Shown piece by piece: positions 25,542 through 34,868 of a stretch of DNA of 54,531 bases (the first letter of the stretch is position 1; each line of letters begins with the position of its first letter). The translations under genes were made by a program, and so were the position numbers. The stretch is from Bifidobacterium breve (GTDB lineage Bacteria; Actinomycetota; Actinomycetes; Nanopelagicales; Nanopelagicaceae). The notes beneath the pieces were generated by a model. That model made no database searches and was not told where the DNA came from. It saw only the letters and a list, made by a program, of their open reading frames with translations. The DNA lies in the NCBI GenBank assembly GCA_945860245.1, contig CAMAPO010000008.1:1-54531 (forward strand), in the 5' to 3' direction.

Positions 25542-28268
25542 ATGCCAGTGATGATGAGCCCTGCTAATTCCAATAACATCGCAAGCGATGATGCGCTACT
25601 GCGCAGTGACGTGCGCAAACTGGGCGATCTCTTGGGGCAATCACTTGTGCGTCAAGAAGGCCAAGCGCTTTTAGATTTAGTTGAATCTGTGCGAAAAGCG
25701 GTGCGCGAAGGCGGCGGAATTGAATTACTGGAAGAACTTTCCGTGGCAGATTCAGTGCAACTAGTACGCGCCTTTAGTACCTACTTCCATTTAGCAAATG
25801 TGGCAGAACAAGTTCACCGCGCCCGCGTAATTGCACAATCGCGAGTAGCAGACGGCTCTTGGTTAAGTCGCGCGATCGACAAAATTGAAGATGCTTATAA
25901 AGCTCAAACACCAGGACATGAATTTACTCACCAACAGCTTGAAGAATGGATCGGCGAGTTGATGGTGCGTCCAGTATTTACTGCGCACCCAACTGAAGCA
26001 GCCCGTCGCTCCATATTAAATAAACTCGGTGAAGTTGCAAAACTTTTGGATCAAGAGTTAGACCCACGCCAAAACGAAAGACTTGCTGAAACTGTTGATC
26101 TTTTGTGGCAGACCGATGAATTACGTTTAGATCGCCCAGAGCCGTTGGATGAAGCGATGAATGCGCTTTATTATCTAGATGATCTGGCGCGCAATACCGT
26201 TCCGGAAGTTTTAAATGACTTTGCCCGCGAATTAAAACGCCTTGACATTGAACTTCCGGTGCAAGCGAGACCGCTGACCTTTGGTACTTGGATCGGTGGC
26301 GACCGTGATGGAAATCCAAATATCACCGCGCAAGTCACTGAAGATGCCGTTGTCCTTCAAGTGGGCCACGCCATTCGCACCACAATCGCTGCCATGGATC
26401 AACTGCGCCAGATGCTCTCTGTTTCAACTCGAATTGTCGGTGCCACTCCCGAACTATCTGCATCAGTAGAACGCGATTTAAAGAACATCCCAGAATTTGA
26501 AGAGCGCTTCTTACGTTTAAATCAGCAAGAGCCATACCGTTTAAAGGCAACTGCGATTGTGCATCGCTTAGCTTTTACTCGTAATCGCCACGCTGTTGGC
26601 GCTGCACATGTGCCGGGGCGTGATTATGCAAACTCTGCCGAATTAATCACCGATCTAACTTTGATGCGTGATTCACTCTTTGCCCATCGCGGCGAGTTAA
26701 TTGCCACCGGCTTACTTGAGCGCACGATCCGCAGCATCGCTGCCTTTGGCCTTACTCACGCAACGCTGGATATTCGCGAGCATTCTGATGCCCACCACAA
26801 CTTACTTAAGCAAGTAATGCCATCTGGTTATCTTGAACTTTCACACGCAGATAAATTTCCGATCTTAATTAAAGAACTTAGCTCAACTTCCCCAATGAAG
26901 ATAGATTCGTTGGATGCATCAGCGAAGAAAACGCTTGATACCTTTAAAGCAATTGATGATCTAATTGAGCGTTTCGGCCCAGAAGTAATCGAGACTTACA
27001 TAGTCTCAATGACTAAAGGCGCAGATGATTTAATTGCCGCTTCAGTGATTGGTAAGGCCGCTGGCTTGGTTAATTTGGATAAGAAAGTTGCCAAGATTGG
27101 TTTTGCACCGCTGTTGGAAACAGTTGCTGAATTGCGCGCTGCTGGTGAAATTCTTGAAAAGTTACTTTCTGATCCGACCTATCGTGCGCTAGTAACGCTG
27201 CGCGGTGATGTACAAGAGGTAATGCTTGGTTATTCTGATTCAAATAAAGATGCCGGTATCGCAACTAGCCAATGGGAGATTCACCGCGCCCAGCGCACCT
27301 TGCGCGATGTGGCAATTAAATATGGCGTAACTCTTCGCCTCTTCCATGGTCGCGGTGGTTCGGTCGGACGTGGTGGTGGACCAACTTATGACGCACTCGT
27401 TGCACTTCCTTGGGGATCAGTCGACGGTCAGATAAAGATGACTGAGCAAGGTGAAGTAATTAGCGATAAGTACGCGCTGCCGGCACTTGCTCGTGAAAAT
27501 GTTGAGTTAACTCTTGCCGCATCCCTGGAAGCAACAATTCTTAACCGCGGTCCCCGCCAAAGCGAAGGTGATCTTGCCAAGTGGAATGAATGTATGAATT
27601 TAATTAGCAATTCATCATTTGCACGTTACCGATCACTGATTGATCATCCAGATCTGCCAGCATATTTCTATACTTCAACTCCGGTAGAACAATTAGGAAA
27701 TCTCTTCCTCGGTTCGCGTCCTTCACGCCGTCCCGATGCAGCCGGTGGACTTGATTCACTGCGCGCGATTCCTTGGGTATTTGGTTGGACCCAATCACGA
27801 CAAATTGTTCCTGGTTGGTATGGCGTTGGTTCTGGTCTAAAGGCCGCGCGTGAAGCAGGTAAGACAGATGTCTTAAAGAAGATGCTCACTGACTGGCACT
27901 TCTTCCATACCTTTATTAGCAATGTAGAAATGACTTTAGCTAAGACCGATTTGGTAATGGCTAAGCGGTACGTTGAAACACTTGTACCAAAAGAGCTGCA
28001 TCACTTCCTCGACACAATTACTGAAGAATTTGAATTAACCGTGAAAGAGATCTTGTCGCTAACTGGAAAAACCACCTTGCTTGGCGATCAGCCAATCTTG
28101 GCTCGCACGCTGCAGGTGCGTGAGGCTTATCTTTCACCTTTGCATTTGCTTCAAGTGACCTTGCTCCATCGCGTTCGCAGTGCTGGAGATTCATCTGATG
28201 CCATGCTGATTCGCGCCTTGCTCTTAACAATTAACGGCGTTGCCGCTGGCTTACGTAATACAGGCTGA
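25542..28268 (+). CDS. ppc: Phosphoenolpyruvate carboxylase
   Basis: The 908-residue length is standard. Signature elements are the catalytic His in VFTAHPTEAARR (about residue 150), WIGGDRDGNP (about 250), GYSDSNKDAGI (about 565), FHGRGGSVGRGGGP (about 605) and the C-terminal PEP/effector region RAIPWVFGWTQSR. It makes oxaloacetate from PEP and bicarbonate, replenishing the TCA cycle. Four in-frame start codons lie within 15 nt (25542, GTG 25548, 25551, 25554). The GAGAGG site fits the later ones better, so the true start may be a few codons downstream. It is divergent from mfd. Confidence 0.96.
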   Translation: MPVMMSPANSNNIASDDALLRSDVRKLGDLLGQSLVRQEGQALLDLVESVRKAVREGGGIELLEELSVADSVQLVRAFSTYFHLANVAEQVHRARVIAQSRVADGSWLSRAIDKIEDAYKAQTPGHEFTHQQLEEWIGELMVRPVFTAHPTEAARRSILNKLGEVAKLLDQELDPRQNERLAETVDLLWQTDELRLDRPEPLDEAMNALYYLDDLARNTVPEVLNDFARELKRLDIELPVQARPLTFGTWIGGDRDGNPNITAQVTEDAVVLQVGHAIRTTIAAMDQLRQMLSVSTRIVGATPELSASVERDLKNIPEFEERFLRLNQQEPYRLKATAIVHRLAFTRNRHAVGAAHVPGRDYANSAELITDLTLMRDSLFAHRGELIATGLLERTIRSIAAFGLTHATLDIREHSDAHHNLLKQVMPSGYLELSHADKFPILIKELSSTSPMKIDSLDASAKKTLDTFKAIDDLIERFGPEVIETYIVSMTKGADDLIAASVIGKAAGLVNLDKKVAKIGFAPLLETVAELRAAGEILEKLLSDPTYRALVTLRGDVQEVMLGYSDSNKDAGIATSQWEIHRAQRTLRDVAIKYGVTLRLFHGRGGSVGRGGGPTYDALVALPWGSVDGQIKMTEQGEVISDKYALPALARENVELTLAASLEATILNRGPRQSEGDLAKWNECMNLISNSSFARYRSLIDHPDLPAYFYTSTPVEQLGNLFLGSRPSRRPDAAGGLDSLRAIPWVFGWTQSRQIVPGWYGVGSGLKAAREAGKTDVLKKMLTDWHFFHTFISNVEMTLAKTDLVMAKRYVETLVPKELHHFLDTITEEFELTVKEILSLTGKTTLLGDQPILARTLQVREAYLSPLHLLQVTLLHRVRSAGDSSDAMLIRALLLTINGVAAGLRNTG

Positions 28269-28328
28269 CCTTCGCCAGATATACGGAGAAGTGGCTCTCA
28301 AGGGCTAGTTATTTTAGTATTACGCTTC

Positions 28329-28334
28329 TACAAT
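28329..28334 (+). promoter_or_regulatory. -10 box TACAAT for secreted protein C
   Basis: TACAAT, 7 nt, then ATG at 28342. No ribosome site is seen, consistent with a leaderless transcript. Confidence 0.5.
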
Positions 28335-28341
28335 TAGCAGC

Positions 28342-30543
28342 ATGCGATTTTCGTGGCGAAAAGTCCCGCTCGTACTTTTCATATCCTGCGTTTTGATTAC
28401 CTCCCTGGTCACGACTTCTTTCGCGGTTGATAACCCACCGCCAGGAAATGCGCCACCTGCAGGACCCGCATTTACTCCTCCCGAAGATCCAGAGGTTATT
28501 AAGGATGCCCGCTCAATTTTGCGTGGTGTTGAACCCGCCACATCAAATAATGCAATGGTCTATTTTGATCAAAATCAAGTTAATTTCAAGTCCTATATTT
28601 CTCTGGAAAAGCAGAGCGCTGGTGGCGCAGCTTCCGGTGCAATTACTTGTTTAACCCCTGAAGATCCAAAGTGCGTTTCTGCACTTGCAGATTCAACTTA
28701 CCAACAAATCAAATATGACGTTGCGATGGGTTCGTGCGATGCTCGACAAATAGCCGCGTGTATAAAGAGTTTCACACTTGTAAAAGATGATGGAACGAAA
28801 GTGAAAGCTGATGCCGTAACAAGAATCTATAGCAAGACTAGTCCGGGCTGGGCATCAACTTTTAACTCAAAGACTAATTCTGGCTATCCAGGTGCTGATG
28901 GCCCCTGGCTTTGGAGAATTAATGATGGTGGAAAAAGTACTGATTATTTGATTTTAGGATTAGTGAGCGCGCTTTTTAACCGGCCTACTGGCACATCAGC
29001 GTGGGATGCTTCGGAGAAGAGCCTTCGCTTATCTATTTATCCGGTAAAAAAGTTTGAAAATCCGATGTTAGTTGAAGGTTCTGGCGAGACTGGTTGCCTA
29101 GCAGTTGACACTGGTGTCTGTTATCAGAGAATCGCTTTTGCTCAGAATTTAAGATTTGCACTAGATTTAAGAATTCCAAAGGTAATTACTGGGTGGCTCA
29201 ATGGCCGACTAGAAAAACCAGCTGCATATACAGAAAACTACAATGATGATTATTCACAGTTGATAGTTGAGGCTGACCCACTAGAAGAAATCATGACTGG
29301 CAAGTGGCTGCCTAATTCTGGCGCTGTTTCAACTTATTTAGATGAATCAAGACGTGCGCTGACGGCTGGTATGGGCAAGAATTTAGATATTGCAGGTGTT
29401 GATCCGGATGACCAGAACGCGGTCCGTTACTACTCTTCAATGGCTACTCTTTTCAATAACACAGCGCTCACGAATAGTTTAACTTGGCGCCTAAATACGA
29501 CTTCCAGCGGAGCACAAACGTTTGCATCTTCGTGTCAAAAATCAGATGGTATTCAAGGGATAGTCACAAGTAACGCTTCAGTGTACGAACCTGGATCTCC
29601 GAAATGGGATGGCAATGAAGGTACTTTGGCTTACAGAATTGCAGCTCCTATATATAAGTCTGATGGAAAGACCGAAAATGTTGGGCGATATGCATTTACG
29701 ATGCGAACAGATTTGATCAAATGTGTTTACGGAATGTCCAAGCTGCCTGCGTACGCGCAAATAGAAGTTACTTATGATGGTTCAGGGGAGAAGAAGACTG
29801 CAAGCGTCATACTTGGCTCCAACAAAGACTGGGTGAACCTACATGCAGATAACTTTACTTACACAGGTGCGCCACCAACCGTTAGCGTAAAGTTGGAAGG
29901 CTGGGTTAAACCATCCGCTGCTGTTGCCCCAAAAACCCCGAGCAATTCAGGTAATCAGGCAACCCCTCAGGCAACCCCTGTTCCATCTTCTGGGAAAGTC
30001 ACCATCACGTGTATTAAAGGAACAACGAAGAAGAAAGTAACTGGCGTGAAACCACAGTGTCCGAGTGGATATAAGATGCAAAATACGAATGTACCTGCAG
30101 CGCAACAAGTGAAAGTTACAGTTACCTGTACTAAGGGAACTTCAAAGAAAACAGTAACTGGCGTGAAACCACAGTGTCCGGCAGGTTATAAAATGAGCGC
30201 GGCAACTCCATCAAAAGCACCTGCGCAACCTGCCCCGCAACAACCGGTTGCACCTGGCGAAATGCCAGCCCCACAAGTTCCCGCCGGACAGCCAAACCAA
30301 CCAAACCAACCAAACCAACCAAACCAACCAAACCAACCAAACCAACCAAACCAACCAAACCAACCAAACCAACCATTACCTGGAGCACCGCAATTTGATC
30401 CAAACGCTGACATAACTATTACTTGTACTAAAGGCGCTGAATCAAAACAAGTTACAGGCAAATCACCTGTGCAATGCCCGAGTGGTTATCAGATGCAACC
30501 GATGGGACCGATGCAACCAAGCCAACCTGGTGGAACTGGTTAG
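28342..30543 (+). CDS. Secreted protein, paralogous family member C, with three C-terminal modules and a QPN repeat
   Basis: The 733-residue protein has a signal peptide (VLFISCVLITSLVTTSFAV). Its body is homologous to the genes at 11317 and 13115: CDARQIAACIKSFTLV early, LRFALDLRIPKVITGWLNGRL mid, GIVTSNASVYEPGSPKWD, IKCVYGMSKLPAYAQIEV and VNLHADNFTY. It differs in carrying three copies of the two-cysteine module (near residues 553-580, 591-618 and 690-718; each ITC, KG, VTG, CPxGY). Between copies two and three is a Pro-rich linker containing nine QPN repeats. It is longer than its paralogues and sits alone between ppc and a small zinc-ribbon gene. Function unknown; cell-surface or secreted. 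Confidence 0.85.
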   Translation: MRFSWRKVPLVLFISCVLITSLVTTSFAVDNPPPGNAPPAGPAFTPPEDPEVIKDARSILRGVEPATSNNAMVYFDQNQVNFKSYISLEKQSAGGAASGAITCLTPEDPKCVSALADSTYQQIKYDVAMGSCDARQIAACIKSFTLVKDDGTKVKADAVTRIYSKTSPGWASTFNSKTNSGYPGADGPWLWRINDGGKSTDYLILGLVSALFNRPTGTSAWDASEKSLRLSIYPVKKFENPMLVEGSGETGCLAVDTGVCYQRIAFAQNLRFALDLRIPKVITGWLNGRLEKPAAYTENYNDDYSQLIVEADPLEEIMTGKWLPNSGAVSTYLDESRRALTAGMGKNLDIAGVDPDDQNAVRYYSSMATLFNNTALTNSLTWRLNTTSSGAQTFASSCQKSDGIQGIVTSNASVYEPGSPKWDGNEGTLAYRIAAPIYKSDGKTENVGRYAFTMRTDLIKCVYGMSKLPAYAQIEVTYDGSGEKKTASVILGSNKDWVNLHADNFTYTGAPPTVSVKLEGWVKPSAAVAPKTPSNSGNQATPQATPVPSSGKVTITCIKGTTKKKVTGVKPQCPSGYKMQNTNVPAAQQVKVTVTCTKGTSKKTVTGVKPQCPAGYKMSAATPSKAPAQPAPQQPVAPGEMPAPQVPAGQPNQPNQPNQPNQPNQPNQPNQPNQPNQPLPGAPQFDPNADITITCTKGAESKQVTGKSPVQCPSGYQMQPMGPMQPSQPGGTG
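30289..30375 (+). repeat. Nine tandem 9-bp units encoding QPN, plus a partial unit
   Basis: CAACCAAAC repeats without change from 30298 to 30369 (eight units), with one variant unit before and a partial unit after. A 9-bp perfect tandem repeat is prone to slippage in whole codons, so the linker length probably varies between strains without breaking the frame. Confidence 0.95.
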
Positions 30544-30567
30544 CCATTAGATCTAGTCCAACCAGGA

Positions 30568-30589
30568 CGTGGTGAAGATTTTCACCACG
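30568..30589. terminator. 9-bp stem-loop between convergent genes
   Basis: CGTGGTGAA and TTCACCACG form a perfect 9-bp stem with a GATT loop. It lies 25 nt after the stop of secreted protein C and 14 nt beyond the stop of the opposing zinc-ribbon gene. It lacks a clear T-run on either side, so it may be a bidirectional but weak terminator or an mRNA 3'-end stabiliser. Confidence 0.5.
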
Positions 30590-30602
30590 AATAGCAATCA
30601 GA

Positions 30603-30773
30603 TTATGACGCTATATTTTTAATAATATTTGGTGATATATCTTCAAAGGTAGCTATCCAGGAATACCCGCATTCACCGCATAGCGTCATTGGACCATAAT
30701 CATCGTTACTAACTATTTCCAACTCTATAGATCTACAGACAAAACAAGTTGGAAAATCAAAATATGTTGACAT
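30603..30773 (-). CDS. 56-residue zinc-ribbon-like protein
   Basis: ATG at 30773 opens a 56-codon frame ending TAA at 30603. The protein starts MSTYFDFPTCFVC and has a second knuckle CGECGYSWIATFED. The two CxxC pairs, about 20 residues apart, fit a single zinc ribbon. GAAGGGAAG lies about 8 nt upstream of the ATG. It is followed by AT-rich codons unlike the neighbouring housekeeping genes. The function cannot be named. Confidence 0.7.
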   Translation of the reverse strand: MSTYFDFPTCFVCRSIELEIVSNDDYGPMTLCGECGYSWIATFEDISPNIIKNIAS

Positions 30774-30910
30774 GACTGCTTCCCTTCTAGGTGTTGAAAT
30801 GGCTGGGGAAGCACGATAATTATCATTTGCTACTTCGAAGTAACCCCAGCAAAATCAGTGACAGTCAGATGAACGCAGGCAAAACATTTAGGAAATACGC
30901 GCTGCCTTTA

Positions 30911-31495
30911 TTAACTGTTGAACTTGGATTGGGTGAGATCAAGCCCCTTTTCAATCAAGAATTCCACGACATCTGCGCCGCGATCCAAGAATTCAGGCAG
31001 GTCTTTCTTCTCTTCTTTACTAAATTGTTTCAAGACAAAATCTGCAGGATCTTGTTGGCCCATTGGACGACCGATTCCTAAACGTACGCGGAAATATTCG
31101 GGAGTATCAAAGGCTGAGGTAAGAGATTTAAGACCGTTGTGGCCGTTATCGCCGCCAGCGATCTTGGAGCGAATTGCGGCAAATGGAATATCTAATTCGT
31201 CGTGGAGAACAATTATTTGGCTAGGTTCAACTGAATAGAAGTTAGCCAGCGCTTTTACCGGCCCGCCAGATTCATTCATGTAGCTCTTTGATTTTGCAAG
31301 GACCACTGAAAAAGCAGCGACACCGACACCTAACTTATAGGCGGCGATGTCAGTGCGTGACTTGTGCGAACTAAGTTTTACGTTGTGACGTTTAGCGAGC
31401 TCATCAATGACCATCTGACCAACGTTGTGGCGAGTGGCGGCATATTGTTCGCCCGGATTACCGAGACCGACAATTATCCAAGGAGATGAACTCAC
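30911..31495 (-). CDS. pth: Peptidyl-tRNA hydrolase
   Basis: The 194 residues show the Pth motifs: VGLGNPGEQYAATRHNVG with the catalytic His near residue 23, KSKSYMNESGGPV, HDELDIPF and GGDNGHNGLKS. It releases peptides from peptidyl-tRNA drop-off products. The start is GTG at 31495. It follows rplY by 20 nt, the usual rplY-pth pair of bacteria. Confidence 0.95.
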   Translation of the reverse strand: MSSSPWIIVGLGNPGEQYAATRHNVGQMVIDELAKRHNVKLSSHKSRTDIAAYKLGVGVAAFSVVLAKSKSYMNESGGPVKALANFYSVEPSQIIVLHDELDIPFAAIRSKIAGGDNGHNGLKSLTSAFDTPEYFRVRLGIGRPMGQQDPADFVLKQFSKEEKKDLPEFLDRGADVVEFLIEKGLDLTQSKFNS

Positions 31496-31515
31496 AGGAG
31501 AAAGAGTAAGGCTAG

Positions 31516-32133
31516 TTACTCCTTCTTCTCGGCATCATCTGCTGGTGCCGCTACTGCATCTGCAGCTGGCGTGACTACTGCAACTTCTTCAACCACAGTT
31601 GAACGCTCAGATAGGTGAACCACGATTGTGCGTGGATCAGAGATCAACTTAACGCCGGCAGGGAGTGCAATATTTTCTGCGTAGAGCGAAGAGCCAGCGG
31701 CAAGACCTGTTAGGTCGAGTGTGAAGAATGAAGGAATTGCCGTTGCTTCAACTTCAACATCGATTGTGTTGTTAACGTGCTCAAGGATTCCATCGCGATC
31801 GTGTTCGCCTTCTGCGTGTACAGGAACCGCAACAGTAACTTTTTCACCGCGGCGAACCGCGACTAGGTCGATGTGCTCGAGAATCTGCTTGAGTGGATGG
31901 CGAACGATCGCTTTTGGAAGAGTTAACTCATCCTTGCCATTGATGTTGATTTGCAGAAGAACGTTTGATTGCTTAAGAGCAACACCAAGTTCGCGCGCTG
32001 GAAGTGTGATGTGCTGAGGCTTTTCGCCGTGGCCATATATAACTGCAGGAACAAGACCTGCTACTCGTGCACGACGTGACGCACCCTTGCCGAATTCGGT
32101 ACGTGTTGTGCCGGTGATCTTGATTTCTGCCAT
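31516..32133 (-). CDS. rplY: 50S ribosomal protein L25 (Ctc form)
   Basis: The 205-residue protein is the long L25/TL5/Ctc form. The N-terminal 5S-rRNA-binding domain has TRTEFGKGASRRARVAGLVPAVIYGHG, followed by a C-terminal beta domain (HVNNTIDVEVEATAIPSF) and an Ala/acidic tail. It binds 5S rRNA in the large subunit. The ATG has an AGGAG site. A 137-nt gap separates it from prs, so it may have its own promoter. Confidence 0.94.
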   Translation of the reverse strand: MAEIKITGTTRTEFGKGASRRARVAGLVPAVIYGHGEKPQHITLPARELGVALKQSNVLLQININGKDELTLPKAIVRHPLKQILEHIDLVAVRRGEKVTVAVPVHAEGEHDRDGILEHVNNTIDVEVEATAIPSFFTLDLTGLAAGSSLYAENIALPAGVKLISDPRTIVVHLSERSTVVEEVAVVTPAADAVAAPADDAEKKE

Positions 32134-32270
32134 TTTAATTACTCCTGTTTGTTTTCGTTTTCTCTGGATACTTCGGTTACTTCACAAAGTCCCAGCAGGA
32201 GTTAAATCCTTACCGTCGATTACGGAGTTTTTCACCCTCGCCGGAAACTATGAGGAGATATTAGCCTGAC

Positions 32271-33251
32271 TTAGCTGTGGCCGTCAAAAAGACTGGTTAC
32301 TGAGCCATCTTCAAAGACTTCGCGGATAGCGCGAGCCAGAAGTGGCGCAATCGAGAGGACGGTGAGTCCATCAAAACGTGAATCTTCATCAATGGGCAGC
32401 GAATCTGTAACAACAACTTCCGTCACCTTTGAGGCTTTAAGGCGTTCAACAGCAGGGCCAGAAAAAACAGCGTGGGTTGCAGCAACGATTACCTCTTTAG
32501 CGCCAGCTGCAAATAGCGCATCAACAGCCTTTGTAATTGTGCCTGCAGTATCGATCATGTCATCAATAACTACACAGGTTTGGCCATCTACTTCACCGAC
32601 AACTTTTCCGGTTACCGATTCGTTTGGAACGCGTGGATCGCGAGTTTTATGAATGAAGGCGATGGGGCAACCACCAAGAAGTTCTGACCAACGCTCAGCC
32701 ACACGAACGCGACCAGAATCTGGCGAAACAATAGTTAAGCGGGTGCGATCAACTTTGCTGCCCACATAGTTAGCGAGCATTGGTAGCGCAAATAAATGAT
32801 CAACTGGACCGTCAAAGAATCCTTGAATCTGTGAAGTATGTAGATCAACAACCATTAATCGATCAGCACCAGCTGTTTTATAAAGATCAGCCATCAAGCG
32901 AGCTGTAATTGGTTCGCGGCCGCGATGTTTTTTATCCTGGCGGGCGTAACCATAAAAAGGTGCAACTACGGTAATACGTTTTGCTGATGCACGCTTTAGC
33001 GCATCGACCATAATCAACTGTTCCATAATCTGCTTATTTACTGGGGTGGTGTGGCTCTGAATAACGAAAGCATCACAGCCACGAACAGATTCTTCAAAGC
33101 GAACAAATACTTCACCATTTGCAAAATCATATGCAGATGTTGGTGTTAAAGGAATGCCAAGTTCAGCAGCGACAGCATCAGATAATTCGGGAAATCCGCG
33201 TCCTGAAAAAAGGCGAAGTCTTTTCTCTGAGGATAAACGAATTTCGCTCAA
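32271..33251 (-). CDS. prs: Ribose-phosphate pyrophosphokinase (PRPP synthetase)
   Basis: The 326 residues are of standard length and include RFEESVRGCDAFVIQS, the ATP-site segment PFYGYARQDKKHRGREP and the PRPP-binding motif VVIDDMIDTAGTITKA (about 220-235). It makes PRPP from ribose 5-phosphate and ATP for nucleotide, His and Trp synthesis. The start is TTG at 33251 with AGAAGGGC upstream, 5 nt after the glmU stop. The glmU-prs pair is conserved in actinobacteria and Firmicutes. Confidence 0.96.
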   Translation of the reverse strand: MSEIRLSSEKRLRLFSGRGFPELSDAVAAELGIPLTPTSAYDFANGEVFVRFEESVRGCDAFVIQSHTTPVNKQIMEQLIMVDALKRASAKRITVVAPFYGYARQDKKHRGREPITARLMADLYKTAGADRLMVVDLHTSQIQGFFDGPVDHLFALPMLANYVGSKVDRTRLTIVSPDSGRVRVAERWSELLGGCPIAFIHKTRDPRVPNESVTGKVVGEVDGQTCVVIDDMIDTAGTITKAVDALFAAGAKEVIVAATHAVFSGPAVERLKASKVTEVVVTDSLPIDEDSRFDGLTVLSIAPLLARAIREVFEDGSVTSLFDGHS

Positions 33252-33256
33252 GGAAA

Positions 33257-34687
33257 TTAGCCCTTCTTCTCGTCGTTATGTCGCGCAGCAGCTTCTGCAG
33301 ATTGTGTACCAGATCGCTTGCGCATGACCCAACCTATTACATTTCTTTGCTTACCTCTAGCGACACCCATGGCCCCGGGTGGAACATCTTCTGTGATAAC
33401 AGATCCAGCGGCGGTGTAAGCCCCATCACCAATTGAAACTGGCGCAACCAACATTGAATCACTTCCGATTCGGACGTGATCTCCGATAGTTGTGTGGTGT
33501 TTTTCAATGCCATCGTAATTAACAAAGATTGTGGCAGCGCCGATATTGGTGCCTTCACCAATAGTTGCATCGCCAACGTAGGAAAGATGTGGAACTTTCG
33601 ATCCATCTCCAACTTTTACATTCTTCATCTCCACAAATGCTCCGGCCTTGGCATCGGTTCCAAGCACAGTGTCTTTACGTAAATATGAGTAAGGACCGAC
33701 GCTTGCGCCTTTGCCGATAGTTGCCTCAAAGCAATTTGATTCGATGATCTTGGCGCCACTCAATACGGTGCAAGAATCCAGAACTGTGCGGGGACCGATC
33801 ACGGCACCTGTTGCGATCGAACTCTTTCCCAGAATTGCGCTGCCAGGAAAGATTGTCACATCGTTTTCGATCTTTGCTGTGGCATCAATCCAGGTCGTTG
33901 TTGGGTCCACTATGGTGACTCCAGCGAGCATAAAACCTTCATTTATGCGATCACGCAGTAACGCTGCACTTTCCGCTAATTGCACGCGGTCATTTACTCC
34001 GAGAATTTCAATAAAATCTTCAATCAGTGCAGCGGCGATTGAGCCACCTTCATTGCGCAGAATTTCAATAACATCAGTTAAATAGAGTTCGCCTTGCGAA
34101 TTAGCGTTACTTAACTTTCCGATGGCGCCTGCTAACTTCTGGGCATCAAAGGCGTAAACTCCTGAATTTATCTCGTAAATTTCTTTTTCAAATTCTTTAG
34201 CGTCGCGTTCTTCCACGATGCGCATTAAGGACCCGTCATTGCCGCGCACGATGCGTCCATAACCAGTTGGATCAGGATGTTCTGCGGTAAGGACAGTTGC
34301 GGTGTATCCACCGGCGTGGTGAATATCAAGGAGTTGCTGTAAAGATTCACCAGTTAAGAGCGGGGTATCACCAGCTAAAATCAAAAGTGTTCCAGAAAGT
34401 TTTATATCAGCGAGCGCTAACTGTGTTGCATGGCCTGTGCCACCGCGTCGTTCTTGAAAGATCGTTGTAACTTTTGGGGCGATTTCTGAGAGATGGGCTT
34501 CAACTGCTTCGCGACCTGCACCCACAACCACGCGAACTTGCTTTGGTTTTAGCGATTCAATTGCGTGAAGGACATGGCCAACGAGCGAGCGCCCGGCAAT
34601 TTCGTGGAGAACTTTTGGTGTGGAAGATTTCATGCGAGTGCCTTCACCTGCGGCGAGAACAACAACCGTCTCTAGGTTTGCACTCAT
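33257..34687 (-). CDS. glmU: Bifunctional N-acetylglucosamine-1-phosphate uridyltransferase / glucosamine-1-phosphate acetyltransferase
   Basis: The 476-residue protein has the uridyltransferase N-terminus LAAGEGTRMKSSTPKVLHEIAG with the nucleotide-binding loop, then DTPLLTGE (about 105). A left-handed beta-helix with hexapeptide repeats fills the C-terminal half (for example VGDGSKVPHLSYVGDATIGEGTN, with the catalytic His region). It produces UDP-GlcNAc for peptidoglycan. It lies between tRNA-Gln and prs. Confidence 0.96.
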   Translation of the reverse strand: MSANLETVVVLAAGEGTRMKSSTPKVLHEIAGRSLVGHVLHAIESLKPKQVRVVVGAGREAVEAHLSEIAPKVTTIFQERRGGTGHATQLALADIKLSGTLLILAGDTPLLTGESLQQLLDIHHAGGYTATVLTAEHPDPTGYGRIVRGNDGSLMRIVEERDAKEFEKEIYEINSGVYAFDAQKLAGAIGKLSNANSQGELYLTDVIEILRNEGGSIAAALIEDFIEILGVNDRVQLAESAALLRDRINEGFMLAGVTIVDPTTTWIDATAKIENDVTIFPGSAILGKSSIATGAVIGPRTVLDSCTVLSGAKIIESNCFEATIGKGASVGPYSYLRKDTVLGTDAKAGAFVEMKNVKVGDGSKVPHLSYVGDATIGEGTNIGAATIFVNYDGIEKHHTTIGDHVRIGSDSMLVAPVSIGDGAYTAAGSVITEDVPPGAMGVARGKQRNVIGWVMRKRSGTQSAEAAARHNDEKKG

Positions 34688-34703
34688 ATGGGTAAGTCTA
34701 ACG

Positions 34704-34775
34704 CTCCGCCACCAGGTATCGATCCTGGACCCTGGGCTTCAAAGGCCCATGTGCTAGCCACTACACAATGGCGGA
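34704..34775 (-). tRNA. tRNA-Gln (anticodon TTG)
   Basis: The minus strand folds with acceptor TCCGCCA/TGGCGGA, an anticodon loop CTTTGAA carrying TTG, a T-arm CCAGG/CCTGG around TTCGATA-like bases (ATCGATA) and discriminator G. CCA is not encoded. The gene sits just upstream of glmU. Confidence 0.93.
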
Positions 34776-34868
34776 ACGCATATTCTCCCTCATAAATGCG
34801 AGTGCTCACGACCATCAACACTTCAAGCAACACATAACAGGGCGGCCGCGCCGCTAGCCTTTACCTCT

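Noticed and set aside
30131-30461. Minus-strand frames with GLVGLVGLV or GWFGWFGWF repeats
   Set aside because: Shadows of the QPN repeat in secreted protein C on the plus strand.
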